DNA of 64,000 nucleotides from Dimorphilus gyrociliatus (Eukaryota > Annelida > Polychaeta > Dinophilidae), in assembly GCA_904063045.1 (NCBI GenBank), contig CAJFCJ010000005.1:4059689-4123688 (forward strand), in the 5' to 3' direction. Each line of letters opens with the position of its first letter. The stretch's first letter is position 1. The notes beneath the pieces were generated by a model. It searched no databases, had not been told where the DNA came from, and was given only the letters and a program-made list of their open reading frames with translations. The position numbers and the translations under genes were made by a program. Below, one piece after another: positions 1-12,370 of this stretch.

Positions 1-709
1 GAAATCTTTAATTTATAGATTATTATTGAATAGCTTTTTTGCCTCTTAATAGACTTTATCGCTTTTTTCTAATTATAGAGCATATATTTTGGACTTGTGC
101 CATTTTAAAGCACTAGCAAGTGTGCATTACATAATATTCTTGTCTGAACACGTTCAAGCGCGGGCGGCGCAATTCATAAATAGCCGTGTCACTATTCTTA
201 CTTTCGTATTAAAGCGTAACGTAACACTTTATAATGAATAGAAATGAAAGTAAGAAAAAAACCGCTGTATTTCGAATTTAAAGTACTAATTAAAATGAAG
301 TTTAATTAAATTCATTGAAGTTGAAATCTAAAAGGCAGAATAATTTCAATTTTTAAAATGATGAATGTTTATTGAAAATTACGAAAATTTCTTAAAAAAT
401 AGATTAATAACCTGATATCTCTAAACATATAATAAATAATACACTTAATTAGTATTTTTTCAGTTTTTATTAAATCATCCAAATTCAATGTTATTGTTGA
501 ACATATCCATTAAAAACGTATTCTGCTACAAAGTGCTTAAAATAACTTTTTACCTGTAAAAATGAGTTTCATATTTTTTTTCTATTTATTATTATCGCTT
601 TCTTTCTAACTCGCTCTCACGCTATCTAGCTTTCTCTCTTTTTTCACTATTTTCCTCTTTTTTCTTCTCTCTTTCTCTCGCTTACTTACTCACTCGCTCT
701 CTTTCTTTC

Positions 710-740
<31 letters not shown>

Positions 741-767
741 TTACTTACTCATTCACTCTCTTTCTTT

Positions 768-828
<61 letters not shown>

Positions 829-861
829 CTCCCTTTTCTATCTTTTTCATATATTCTCTTA
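1..861. other. 3' flank of the nAChR locus
   Basis: No coding sequence recognised. It is AT-rich up to about 590, then a long pyrimidine tract follows. It probably holds the 3' UTR of cassette B at its right edge. Confidence 0.6.
593..840. repeat. Pyrimidine tract with a long (TC)n microsatellite
   Basis: TC-rich on the plus strand, with an almost pure TC run from about 771 to 824. It lies just past the stop codon of cassette B. Confidence 0.9.
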
Positions 862-2352
862 TTAACTTGGATAATAATATCCTAAACCAAACAGGATTAT
901 AAAAAGATAGATAAAGAAGAAAATTCTATCCATGACCAATGCGACAGCTCTCCACTCTTTACTAATCTTTGTGGTAACGTCCTTTTCGTAAAGTTTGTTA
1001 TTGAATGCCCTCAGAGCTCTTCTTATCTAATGAGAGAGAGAGAGGGAAAAAATAGAAAATTAGGTTAACTTCATGAAATGAATATAATTATACCTCTTTC
1101 ACTTCATTCTCCAAAGCTCCTTTTTGATGTATAGGTGATTCCATAGCAATATTACCGTTACAAGTTCCCTTATTATTATCGCAAGCTCCTGGTGGCGGTT
1201 GGAATTTGTTGTATTTCATTTCGGGGCACTTAATTCTTTTTTTTAGCTGTATATGAATAATAGAGAATTCGTTTATTAGTTGAAAGGGGGGATGGGAGAA
1301 TAATTGTACTGGGTTTTATCTTACTTTTTGTCTTCCATCAGGCGAATCAATTATGATCATTTGCTCGCCTCGTTTACCAAGACCTAATTCACCTTTCAAA
1401 CAGAGAAATCCACCGATAAATTCTACTAGAAACTTCCTCAACCAAAGGGGAACACGATTACGCTTGTCGCTTCGAAAGTATAAATTTATAATGATGACCG
1501 AGAGAAAAGTCGATAAAGTTATAAGAACGAGATTTAGGCAGAAATAGGCCCCAATTAATGGAATAGAGTGGCTGGCTGGAGGCGTACAATCAGCCAAAAT
1601 CCTTAAGAGGAGAAAGAAGGCTACAAAAATATTCATACCTAGAAAAATAATAGAATAAATGAGTAAATTTTTTGCAGTCGCTTCAATGTACTGTAACAAA
1701 CCAAGAATCATCTTTGCAGAAGATTCGGGAGGCAACCAAAATACAACTAATGTTAATAGGGAGAGAAGGACGCAGGGCAATATGAGAATGTAATTGTAAA
1801 AGGCGGCTGATCTCTTCAATTTGAAAGCGAATGTCAAATCCGGATAAGGTTCTGCGCAACAAGGGTAATATTTGACGTTTTTAACTGCAGGATGAGCCAG
1901 CAATATCCATTCGTTACTTGCCACATATTCCGTTATATCAACGGCTTCTAGACCCTCGTAAAAATCAATATTTAGCTTGAAACCGTCATAAGTCCAGCTC
2001 CCAAACTTCATTCTACATTCCTGAATATCGAAAGGGAAATATCTAATATCAATGGAGCATGTACTCTTGAAGATGCCTCTGGGAATCCACATAATATTTC
2101 CATCATGATTTACAATAGCATAAGCGTCACGATGTTCTTTGAGGCGTTCATCCGCACTGTATACAACATATCAATAAAATAGAGTGTTGTTTTGTAATAT
2201 TAATATATAGATATATAATAGAAGAAAAATTAAACAAACTAATTGTAAAGAACAATATCCGGAGTCCATATTGTATCAACAGGTACGCGAACTTTTTTGA
2301 TATTTCCAATATAATCTGCTGGATCCCATTTTAGAAAATTATCGTGCCAAGA
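862..2352 (-). CDS. nAChR 3' cassette B: second alpha-type ligand-binding to M4 exon set, without its own 5' exons
   Basis: Second copy of the receptor from WTPDIVLYN to the stop codon. Exons (descending): 2352-2240, 2156-1702, 1638-1325, 1246-1094, 1026-862. The main exon is 455 nt, exactly like its cassette A counterpart. It keeps the 13-residue Cys-loop, GSWTYDG and YPCC, so it is also alpha-type. The M1-M2 linker is ESSAKMILG (intermediate-ring Glu replaced by Ala), and M2 carries an Arg at about 16'. The M2-M3 and post-M3 introns of cassette A are absent here; an extra intron splits the cytoplasmic loop. I found no signal peptide or N-terminal exon between 2353 and 3295. The cassette starts in phase 0, the phase in which the shared exon at 6941-6745 ends, so splicing to it would give 508 aa. 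Alternatively it is a 5'-truncated duplicate. Codons are intact throughout. Confidence 0.85.
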
Positions 2353-3086
2353 CTGAAAGAAATTTATGAAAAGCTCTTTTTTTAATCTATTTCTTTTAAT
2401 TTTTGTTTCTGTTTTATGTTTTTAAAAGGTGAAAAAAACACATTAAAACTAATTCCTTGTTTTTATGCTTTTATTGTATGTAGGCTTTATTTTTCATTAT
2501 CCTAATTCCCTATATCAAAAAATAGAATGAAACGCCAAACAGATGTTCATTTTTTTACTTGTTTATTTATGGTATATATATATACTAATATATATATATA
2601 TATATATTAATCTATGCATTAACATATTTACAATTTTGGAATGTTCTATTACAACCTGAGCAATGCTTATGAATTAGAACAACAATACGAGGTAATTGCT
2701 ACGAATTATTCATATTATTAGCACTTTAAACATCTTCGAATAGAAGAAAAAAGACGAAAGAGGATGATGAAACGGGAACGTCTAGAAACTTCTAAAGTTG
2801 AAGAAAGTGTGTGTGTGCCAATGTAACAATTTTATTAAAATGTTAATCATGTGTATACTTGTTCCTGATTGTATATGCAATTTACTATTTCTTCGTCTAA
2901 TGCCCTCCCTTAAAATTTTAACGGCCTATTCATTTTCGTTCAAAATTCCAATCAATTGACACTTTACTTGTTTCAGTGGGTGTCTTTGTCTTCATTAGTC
3001 TTGCCATTCTGTTGGTCTTTCCTTCGCGTATTATCTTTCTATCTGTCTCTCTCTTTCTCTTTCTTTCTTTCTATCTATCTATCTCA

Positions 3087-3118
<32 letters not shown>

Positions 3119-3295
3119 ATATTTCTCCTTCTTTCTCTCTTTCTCTCTCTCCTATTCTCTCAATAGTCTTTCACGCTTTGAGCACCTGTACAGTGACTTT
3201 TTAAGTGTCATTTTCTACACCAAAAATGTTAAACGTAAACAATCAAACGAACGAACAAATAAAAAAACAAACAGTCCAACAGACAACTGACAAAG
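2353..3295. other. Spacer between receptor cassettes A and B
   Basis: Contains AT repeats near 2575-2607 and a pyrimidine tract near 3036-3160. I searched the minus strand for a second copy of the TTNVW exon or a signal peptide and saw neither. In the shared-exon model, this is the 3' UTR of isoform A and part of the long intron of isoform B. Confidence 0.6.
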
Positions 3296-5100
3296 TCAAC
3301 CTTTTGGAAAAATCGTTCCTAATGAAATAATGATTGTTGCTAAATACATAAAGAAAAACATCCTATCTAGGACTAGAGCAACGATTCTCCATTCCTTGAT
3401 AACTTTCGTTTGAGCATCTTTGTCATGAACTCTGCTCATATATGACTTGAGAATACGTTTTATTTCCTTTACGTCGTTCTCAATTATTGTCGTCTGCGCT
3501 AAATTGTTATGAGCTTGTCTAGTCGAACAATTTCCACGTAATGTGGTCGTTTCCTTCGATTGGTCCGGATGTGGTACTTGGAACTTATTGTATTTCAATT
3601 CTGGGCATCGAATTCGCTTTTTGTCCGACTTTTTACCTGGGTCTAAATGAATAGCGAAATCGTGTTTGCTTTGCTCCTCCGATTGAATTAGTTCTCCCCT
3701 CATGCATAGCATTCGGCCAAGATAATCGACCATAAACTGTTAAAGAATTGTTTCATTCAGTACCCTCTTTTTTTGAAAAATTCCAGTCTTCTAACTGATT
3801 TTGTAGTTGTTTTATTATTATGTTTTTAAAGGAAGCTTACTTTTTTCAACCACCTTGGTACCCTTGATTTTTTGTCTCCTCTAAAGTATAAATTGATAAC
3901 GATAACGGACAAGAATGTCGACAAAGTGATTAAGACCATGTTCAGGCAGAAATAAGCACCTGTGAAAAAGAAGAGGGAGGTCCAACAACAGGAAGATAAT
4001 TACGGGTTATATTATTAAAGCTATTGTTACTAATATTATTATTATTATTATTAATATTAATATTTTATACGCCTAATTGGTTTTAATAAGACAACCTATT
4101 AATGGGACAGAAGAGGCGGCTGGAGGTGTCGAATCGGCAAGAAGTAACAATAATAAAAAGAACGCAACGAAGATGTTCATTCCTGGTAAAATAAGAGATA
4201 AAAAAAAGGTAATATTAAATTCTGAGACTATGCCGCTTGTCTCTTTAACAAAACTAACCCAAAATCATCTTTGCCGGAGATTCGGGGGGGAGCCAGAAAA
4301 TGACAAGAGTCAACGAGGACAGTAGAACGCAGGGTAGAATTAGAATATAATTATAGAAAGCAGCGATCCGCTTAACCCTTATTATAAATGTCAAGTCGGG
4401 GTAAGGTTCATTGCAGCAAGGGTAATATTTAGTATGCTTGATGGCGGGTGCTTCTAGCAATCGCCATTCGTTCGATTTTATATAATCTCTCTGATCGACC
4501 TCCTCAATGTCGTTGTAGAATTTTAGATCGAGCTTCCACCCATCGTAAGTCCAACTACCGAATTTCAGTGTACAATTTTGAATATCGAAAGGGAAATGAG
4601 TAATATCAATTGGACAAGTTGATTTAAAAATCGATGGGGGTATCCACATAACTTCACCCAAGTAGCTTACAACCGCAAGGGCGTCTCTTTGTTCCTTTAA
4701 TCTGGTATCAGCGCTGAAAGAGACGAATAATGTTTAATTATCACCTTTCGTTTACATTATTGAATGAGAACTTACTAGTTATATAGCACAATATCGGGTG
4801 TCCATATGTTTTCAACAGGAACGCGAATTTGTTTCACGTTACCATACTCTTCTGGGTTCCATTTCAATAAAACATCCGTCCAACTCTGGAAAAAAATTAT
4901 TATTTCTATTTGTTGTATTTATAACAAATAAATTATACAGGGAAATTTATTTTGCTTAAAGCTAAAACCAAAGTGACGCCTTTAAATATCTAGAGAGACG
5001 TCTACCAAGTATTTTATTTCAGCTTAATGCTATGTTTGGTTTGGAAAATGAGTCTTTTAAGATACAAATGAGATTGGGAGTAAAAAAGTGAGACATAGCA

Positions 5101-5147
<47 letters not shown>

Positions 5148-8100
5148 AAGAGAGGGAGAAAGTGTAAGAGAAAGAGAGATAGAGACAGAGAAACTAAAAC
5201 GACCTTTAAAAACATTGCACTGTTTAACAAATACCAATTGAATTAGGTCTTAATTTAGTTTAAATAGAAAAAACCTTAATTTATTAAGGAAATAAACTAA
5301 AAACAGAATCCTCCAAAACTATTTATATTATTGTTATCATATTATTAATAATACTAAATCCAAAATTAAACTTTTTCTACGAAAATAAACATTGCGATTA
5401 TAAAAAAAAATAGAACGCCGTGTTAGAATAAAGATAAACAATGTTTCTTTTTTTTTACTTTTTACTCTTTTTTTTATATATATGTTATATCGTAATTATT
5501 TTACTAAGATTATTATAAGATTGATTAGCCCTATAGTTAGGATACGAAAGTAAACAAAGAGAGAATATTAACTAAGAGAAAAAATTTACACAGCTATCTT
5601 AATTAGACTGGTGCTTTTTTTTTTATTCTTTATTATTTTTTGTTTATATTTGTTTTTTCATTTTGAAGAAGAGATACCAAGATCGAGTAGAGAACGATGG
5701 TCTCTTATCATATAGTATTTTCTTGAGAAAGAGAAGTAGGTTCATTATCTCCTGGTTTTCTGGAATTACGAAAGTATTTATTAATTCAAGTAATAGTTTT
5801 TTTTTCTTCTACTTTTTCTTCCTTTGCTTTCTTTTATGTTTATTTTTTAAGTAGTTTATTTAAATATTCAAAAAAATTGTCAATAATCTACTTTTTGGTT
5901 TTAATTAATAAGAAATCCGTAATTCCAGAATTCTTTTGTTAGAGTATCAAATTAAGAATTTTCATATATATAAAAAGGCATAATACAAATATTTTCTTTC
6001 ATTTTCCTTTTTTTAAAAGGGAAACGTACGTATTGTATATCGAATTAATTGGGGGAAATGTTCTGCTGTATCACGTGATCAGCTATTAGAGGATCAATAA
6101 GGAGTGGTACTCGACCACAGTCTAAATATAGTGGAAAAAGAGAAGTAACTTACCGAAAGCTGCTCTTAAAAATTCCTTTGCGGGAGGCGAAAAAAAAACT
6201 CCCAGCTGAGAAAACTTTAAAAGAAAATAATCGGATGTCGTCTTCAATCGCGTACCAAAAAAAGAGGGCGATCAAGAGAGAGAGAGTGAGTGAGAGGCAG
6301 ACAGAGAGAGAGAGAGAGAGGGCGGAATTGCGTTATAGCGAGCGAGCGAGCGTTTTTTTTTAAACAGTATACAGCACAAATATATCCTTATACAATATAT
6401 ACAGCGTAAATACTGTATACATATAATTAAAAAGACCCAGATATATATATATATTCTGTATATTTACAGTATATATGCTTATTTGTTCTGTGCATATATA
6501 TAATCAACTACACACTTCTTAATTGTCTTAGTTACATATTAAAAAAAAAGACCTATTCCTTTTAATTATTCATTTTATATATGCCTCTGTTTGGTTGTTT
6601 CATACAAAGAGGGAATAGAATAGATAGAAACTACATGGTTGTAAAATGAAAGTAAAAAGAGAGGAACAGAAAAAAAACTATAAGTTTTAAATGAAAAATA
6701 ATAGAATAAAAGAAAAAAAGAAGGAATATTAAATTTGTACTCACGTATCTGCTCCAGACGTTGGTCGTTAAGACTTGATTCTTTTCATCCAAATCCAAAA
6801 TTTGGATTAGAGCCAAACCATAACTGACACGAACTGTTTCGGACGTATTAAATACTGGTCTTCCCACTTTACCGACTTCTTTGTAATCGCCGAGGACCTT
6901 CTTTATTAGCCTCTTTTCCTCGGACATCGTGACTCCTTGAGCTGTTAATGAATTGATGATATGTAACTAGTACATTCATAAAATATTCAAATATAATGAA
7001 AAATAAGTAGAATATTTGACGGCTGCTTCGTTAGCAACCAACAACGAAAATCCTAATGAGTTAAAATGACAACGAAACGCTGAAGAGTCATTTCATCATA
7101 ATTGTAAAATAATACAACACTGTACTGATGCCTTTATGGGGGAAAATGAACTCGGAAGAATCCTAATTGGAGAATTTCGCAGTTGGCGTCTCTATTGATT
7201 TATCGGAAAGATAAGCGAATACGACAGCACAATTTCCACTAGATAAAACTACATAGACGCCTAGTGAATTTATCGAGGATGCCCTTTTTTTTGCGTTCAT
7301 CTATTTCCAATTTTGTTGTCGTTTCTCAACTTTTCACTTCTATATTTTTTCTCTTTCAGTAGGCAAATTGATTACCTAGACCGATTGATTATACTTTATT
7401 AGACGAGAAAATCGAAGAGAATCGGTTTTTCCCCCCATACCCTCCCTTCTTTTGCACTGATTGGGATTGATTTATGCAGGCATTCGTCTTATGAGTACTG
7501 CGCTCGAAGCGCCGTCTATAGAATCGATATTTTTTCGGAGGGGAAAAAATTGCATCAAAGTCTCGTAAATAATTTAGTGATAGAATTCGAGGGAAAAAAG
7601 TAACGAAATAGAATAAGTTTAGGGCTAAAAAGGTTTTTTGAACTACTAAGTTCTTCTTTCCGAAGCTATTCGTTTGCTCTTAAATAAAATAACAACTACA
7701 CGTAACGTCCTTACCTATGGCCACTTGTTTAGGTAACGCTTAAGTAGATTTACTAATTAGGGAGAGGGGGTAAAAGTATTGGCGATGGAAGAGGCGAAGG
7801 GGTGTGAGAGAAAACGAAGGAGTATTGCTAAGAGGAAGGAATAAACCCTTAGAGCGACAGGAAAAAATTGATATAAGAAGAAATGTGAAAGAGAAAATCA
7901 TAAAGAGAACGAGGGAGTGAGAGAGAGATTGACGAGAATCGATTATGATGGACAATTGATTACTAAAAACTAGTGGATGATGAGTCGTTAATCGAAAAAA
8001 TTTTACGAAGTGAATCGTCTCTGGTCGAAATTTTACCTTGACACGTCACACATGGCTGATTATTTAAATCTTATAATTTACATAATTAGTCGTTTCGAGG

Positions 8101-8482
8101 GTAAAATGTATCCTTTAGAGATAAATTGGATATACGAGTATCTATAATTGATACACGTGATATATATATATATATATACTGTATATGTATGTACATATAA
8201 TGTATATATTGTATAACATATATAATACCGGAAAGCGATAAAGCGTCTCCCTGTTCTATCTCCCTCAAAAAAGATTTTGATAAGCAATTTTTAATTTCCT
8301 TCTTCCTTTTTACACTTTCTATATATTTTGTATAGATTTATATTTTGCTTACGTTCTTTCCTCGAGTCGAATCGATCATCTTCCGCTCCGAATTCATACT
8401 TTGAGGGATAATTCGTATCTTCACTTATCACTGCAGTAACAACGTCTAAAATCAACAACACGCACAGTCTTATCCGCGACAT
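3296..8482 (-). CDS. Nicotinic acetylcholine receptor alpha-type subunit, shared 5' exons plus 3' cassette A
   Basis: Cys-loop ligand-gated channel subunit of the plasma membrane. I read seven exons (descending): 8482-8353, 6941-6745, 4885-4776, 4713-4259, 4182-4096, 3959-3841, 3736-3296. All junctions are in phase and give 512 aa. Visible in order: a hydrophobic signal peptide; ligand-binding domain with TTNVW and WTPDIVLYN; a Cys-loop with 13 residues between cysteines; loop B GSWTYDG; loop C YPCC, whose vicinal cysteines mark an alpha (principal-face) subunit; M1; M2; M3; a cytoplasmic loop of about 120 aa; M4 near the C-terminus. The M1-M2 linker reads ESPAKMILG instead of the usual ESGEKM, the Pro-Ala signature of anion-selective Cys-loop channels. 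The first two exons have no second copy and may also serve cassette B (862-2352). Introns 1 and 2 are long (1411 and 1859 nt); the rest are short. Family certain, ion selectivity inferred. Confidence 0.9.
4886..6744. other. Long intron 2 of the nAChR locus
   Basis: 1859 nt between the second receptor exon and cassette A, far longer than the 70-100 nt introns inside the cassettes. It holds an (AG)n tract at about 5101-5145, a purine tract near 6270-6320 and palindromic TATAC/GTATA elements near 6366-6480. No exon seen. Confidence 0.6.
5101..5145. repeat. (AG)n microsatellite
   Basis: Nearly pure AG dinucleotide run on the plus strand, inside the long intron of the receptor locus. Confidence 0.95.
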
Positions 8483-8565
8483 TTCTCTTCATAGTTTCTT
8501 CTCCATCTTCCCCTTCCCTGCTGTTTTTTGTACAGTCAATAGACGCCTGACTACGTCAGTTTCAA

Positions 8566-8635
8566 TGCCCCCTAGTGACGCCCTTTCGCTTTACCGATAT
8601 TATAATTTATAAGAAATTTTCACACTAGGTGGCCC
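8566..8635. promoter_or_regulatory. Pair of CTCF-like motifs upstream of the proximal nAChR first exon
   Basis: TGCCCCCTAGTGAC at 8566-8579 and ACACTAGGTGGCCC at 8622-8635 both resemble the bilaterian CTCF core (CCA..AG.[GT]GGC) and lie in opposite orientations. Both are about 80-150 bp upstream of the ATG at 8482. Match by eye only. Confidence 0.4.
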
Positions 8636-8829
8636 AGAGTACGAGTACTGTTTGAACGGTTTAAAACATGAAAATACAAAAACTGCTAAGGTTGGAGGTA
8701 AACAAGCTTTTTAGAAATCAATAGAAAATTTTATTCCTAGAGTAATTTCTCTGAATAAGTCATCCAACCGTCAGTCTTTATACACGATACAGTAAATCAA
8801 CCAACTAAGCTTTCCTAATTTCCTTTTGC

Positions 8830-8832
<3 letters not shown>

Positions 8833-8877
<45 letters not shown>
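8833..8877. repeat. (AT)n microsatellite
   Basis: Uninterrupted AT dinucleotide run. Confidence 0.95.
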
Positions 8878-8880
<3 letters not shown>

Positions 8881-10171
8881 TTATATACATGTACATACAT
8901 ATATACGTATATTGTATATAATACATTACTTTTCCTCCTTTGGTGTATAATGTATGTTAAAGGGCTAGATGATATGCATCTATATACTGTATATATATAT
9001 AAAAATATATACTATATATATATACAGTCTATAACCCTATTGTACATATAATATTATAAATGTACTTTATATAGAATATATATCTTTTCGCAAACTCTAC
9101 ACAAACAATACGTTAACAATACGTTGCACTCATTTCAGCAACATCCTTTTAGATATATACGCCCTTTATTTTCCTTTTCTTACTTTTTTTCTTTTCTTTT
9201 TCTATATAAACCAAAAAGGAAAAAAAATATTCTTTCTCTCTTTTCTTTTCTTTTCTCTAGTTTTCTTTCTTTCGTACTTTTTTCTTGTTTTCAAACTCAG
9301 CGACGCCTCCGTTATTTTTTCTTTAGATATCCGATATCATCTTTCTTGATCCGTTAACGATAGAATAATTAAAAAATCATTTGGAATGGTATAAAACGTT
9401 TCTATTATTTGATTGGGAGATAAAGAGAAGCGAATTTTTCCTATTTTATAGCATGAACTTTAGCTTTGCAATCAAATTGTCATTTTTATTATGTTTACAA
9501 TATATAAATATCAAGACAAAAGAATATCAAGATATCATAACCTGCTCCCTGGCCTTGCAACATTTATTCACCCATATAACGTGCGATTCCCCACTATCGC
9601 AATGCCCTATGGAAATTTTACTGATTGAGCCTTTCTACTATACTATATGTACTGGCCAGTTTCGTCGGCTATTGTCCGTGGTAATCAATAACTGTTCTTC
9701 TTTTTTATCTTTAACAGGAAGTAGCCACTTTGGGTAATGTTTATCTTGATTAATCGATAGAAATTTTCAACATTTGTGATATCGACAAAAAAAAATTATC
9801 GAAGAAAGAGACACCTAGATACAATTTTAAATATGATCTTTGACGAGAGTATACACAAATGTATGAATCTTCATATTTTCTGTAATATTTCTCTCTTACT
9901 CTCTATCTTCTGCCCTTCCTATTCCATCTTCCCTTTTCTTCTTGCCTGAACTTTACGTTAGTTACTTAACATACTTTCTTCCTTACTAAACCATCCCTTT
10001 AAATTAGAGGGAGGGTAGGAGTACTCTTCTAGTCCCATGACATTAAAGGTCGAAAGCACTCGTTTAGCTCGTCTTCTAACCTAATGACAACTCTTTGTAG
10101 GATATGATAGCTAGAAGGCTAGATAGTAGAGAGTTTGTAGTTTAATTTCTTTCTTTCAACTTTCCTACAAG

Positions 10172-10186
10172 CCACTAGATGGCCTC
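10172..10186 (+). promoter_or_regulatory. CTCF-like motif
   Basis: CCACTAGATGGCCTC fits the CTCF core closely. A weaker opposite-strand match (GACGCCACCTAACG) is at 10423-10436. Both lie between the two candidate receptor first exons. Confidence 0.4.
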
Positions 10187-11955
10187 CTCCACTAAGTTTA
10201 GCCTCCTACGTAAGATGCGCATCGTTGTTTCTTGTTTACTCAAACCGTGCTACATTAGTTCGATAGATTAAGAAATGTCGACGCCGGTAGCGATATCTGT
10301 GATAGGTTTTACCCCAAGGCATTATAGAGAGCAACTAAAAGGAAGGGAGTTAAGGAGGAAGCCGAGGATAGACGGGAAGAACGAAAGTGTTTAGGAAGGG
10401 TGAGAAGCACTGACGAATGAGAGACGCCACCTAACGAGAAAAATAAAAGGCAAAAAAAAAGTTGAAAAATATGATAGAATGATGATGTTGGAAAAGGAAG
10501 AAGAGAAAAAATAAATAGAGATTGACATTAACAATAAGAAGAATAGAAAAGGGTATGAGCAATTGGAACTTTTCAAAATAATTACTTTTAGTGAATAGAG
10601 GTTTTTACGGGTTTAAATAAACGTAAGTGTCTCATTTGTAAGAATAGAGATTATTTGACCAAAAGCTTAATAAACACATAACGTACAGTAAAAGGTGAAA
10701 AGAATTGGATAGTAAAAGGACAAATTTTTTTAACTAGGCAAACGAATATCTGGTCTTGAGTGCTTATTTCAAAGCAGGTGTAAATTTAATGAAAAATTGT
10801 GACGTCATATAATTATACTAAGATTGAAATCCTCTGTTGGATGTTATTTGTCGCTCAGATTGTAATATCCGCCCCTTGTAGCCTTTACTCTAAACAAATA
10901 TACAAAATCGGACAGAACGAGTACAATAAACATAAAGTATAATGGGAGAAGTGTGAAAACTGGGAAATGTTGCGCATTCTTGTGCAAAAATAGGCAATAT
11001 ACGATGATTTACAGTTCATGGGCCAATAGCCCTCCAATATCTTATATAATCTGCCATTAATTGACGCATTAGATTAAATATGGCAATGGTAAAAGAGTAG
11101 CAGTTGGGCTGACGTTCTATTTATTTTCCCATTTATAAATCGGCTTATGTCCAGCAACCGACTATAATTAACATGTAAATCACGAAAATTCTGGTCATCG
11201 GTTTAGGAGGCGCTGTCAATGAATGGTGGAAAACAGAAAGGACAGAGAAAGAGAGAGAGAGAGAATGAAGGCGGAGAAGTATGGGAGGAATAAGGAATTT
11301 TTCAGAAAACTGCAAATCAGATGATTGAGAAAGAGAGAGAGAGAGAGGAGTAGAAGAAAATATTAAAGATAACAAAATTTAGGCAACACTTTTGAAATTG
11401 TCTATAATGGACTAGGTGGATTTTTTGTTAAAAAAATCTAATTACACTTAATTGCTTACAAGGAGAAAGAGGAGTGTGGGAAAATAGAGGGAAGATTTTT
11501 TTTTGTTATCCTCTTATAGAACAATAACGGTAAATGGATGAATAATTATTTAAATTTGGGCCAAATACTAAAAAATTCGGCCATGTTGAATAACGAACGT
11601 AAACAATTACCGACTTGTTGGATTCCTATATGTTTATCAGATAAGCAAAGGGTCGGGTAAAGTCAGTCAATTATTTCTACTGAAAAGAAAGTGCTGTTTT
11701 ATATTGCTCTCACTACAGCAATATTTTTTATCTGCATTTTCCATCAACAAACAAGAAAAAAGACTATTCGATCAGTAAGGCAATACAATTAAATTTTCCT
11801 TTTCCCTATCGTCAATCCGGTATAAATTGAAATTCTATACTTTCATAGCTTATATTTCCATTTGCTATAAGGCCAGGGGCGTTTCTTTACTTCGCAAACG
11901 TAACATAATCAATTAAAGCCGACTAGAAAGGTCTACAAAAATCAAATTCTCCTAC

Positions 11956-12013
11956 CTGGAAGTGAACCAATCAAAACAAGCAGATTGAGCCAACAACTCG
12001 CCTGCTTGGTCAT
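11956..12013 (-). CDS. Candidate alternative signal-peptide first exon of the nAChR locus
   Basis: A minus-strand ATG at 12013 opens 19 codons for a typical signal peptide: a short N-terminal tail with one Lys, then a Leu/Val/Ile core ending GSLP. A GT donor follows in phase 1. The receptor exon starting at 6941 needs phase 1 input; joining gives a SLPA-QG junction, a good signal peptidase site. The first exon at 8482-8353 also ends in phase 1, so the two are interchangeable. A TATATAAA-like element lies a few tens of bases upstream. No transcript evidence is available; it could belong to another gene. Confidence 0.5.
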
Positions 12014-12321
12014 CTTCTTCTATTACAACTGAACTTTTTATTATTCTTTATTTTTTATATAAAGTATAGTCTTGTATAAACAATTCACGTAGAGTCTGGG
12101 TCCAGTCTAGTCCAGTATGAAACTTTCGTCTATTTCTCTCATAGAAACCAAATGCGAAAAAAGAGGGGTGGGGGGTGGGGGTAAACTAAACAGAACTCAG
12201 TCACCGTCTCTCCAAGTTTTAGGCACCTTCCTGCTATAGTAATAATTTCATTAAAATATAACCATCTAAACAGAAACATGTAAACAGAAACATATATATA
12301 GTATATATATAGATACATATA

Positions 12322-12370
<49 letters not shown>

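Larger units (their letters stand above)
8483..11955. other. Region between the two candidate first exons of the nAChR locus
   Basis: No convincing exon. The longer open frames here (for example 9381-9737) have skewed composition and no recognisable domain. The stretch holds an (AT)n run at 8833-8877 and several CTCF-like motifs. Confidence 0.5.

Noticed and set aside
2956-3290. Ser/Leu/Phe repeat open frames over the pyrimidine tract
   Set aside because: They are translations of a TC microsatellite. The same holds for frames at 5019-5237, 27537-27770, 29177-29401 and 48238-48459.
8078-8287. Tyr/Ile-rich minus-strand frames of 60-69 codons
   Set aside because: They run through an AT repeat inside the first intron of the receptor gene.
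9381-9737. 118-codon plus-strand open frame in the receptor locus
   Set aside because: Composition is Phe/Leu/Ile/Ser-rich, as random AT-rich translation gives; no motif and no plausible splice structure.
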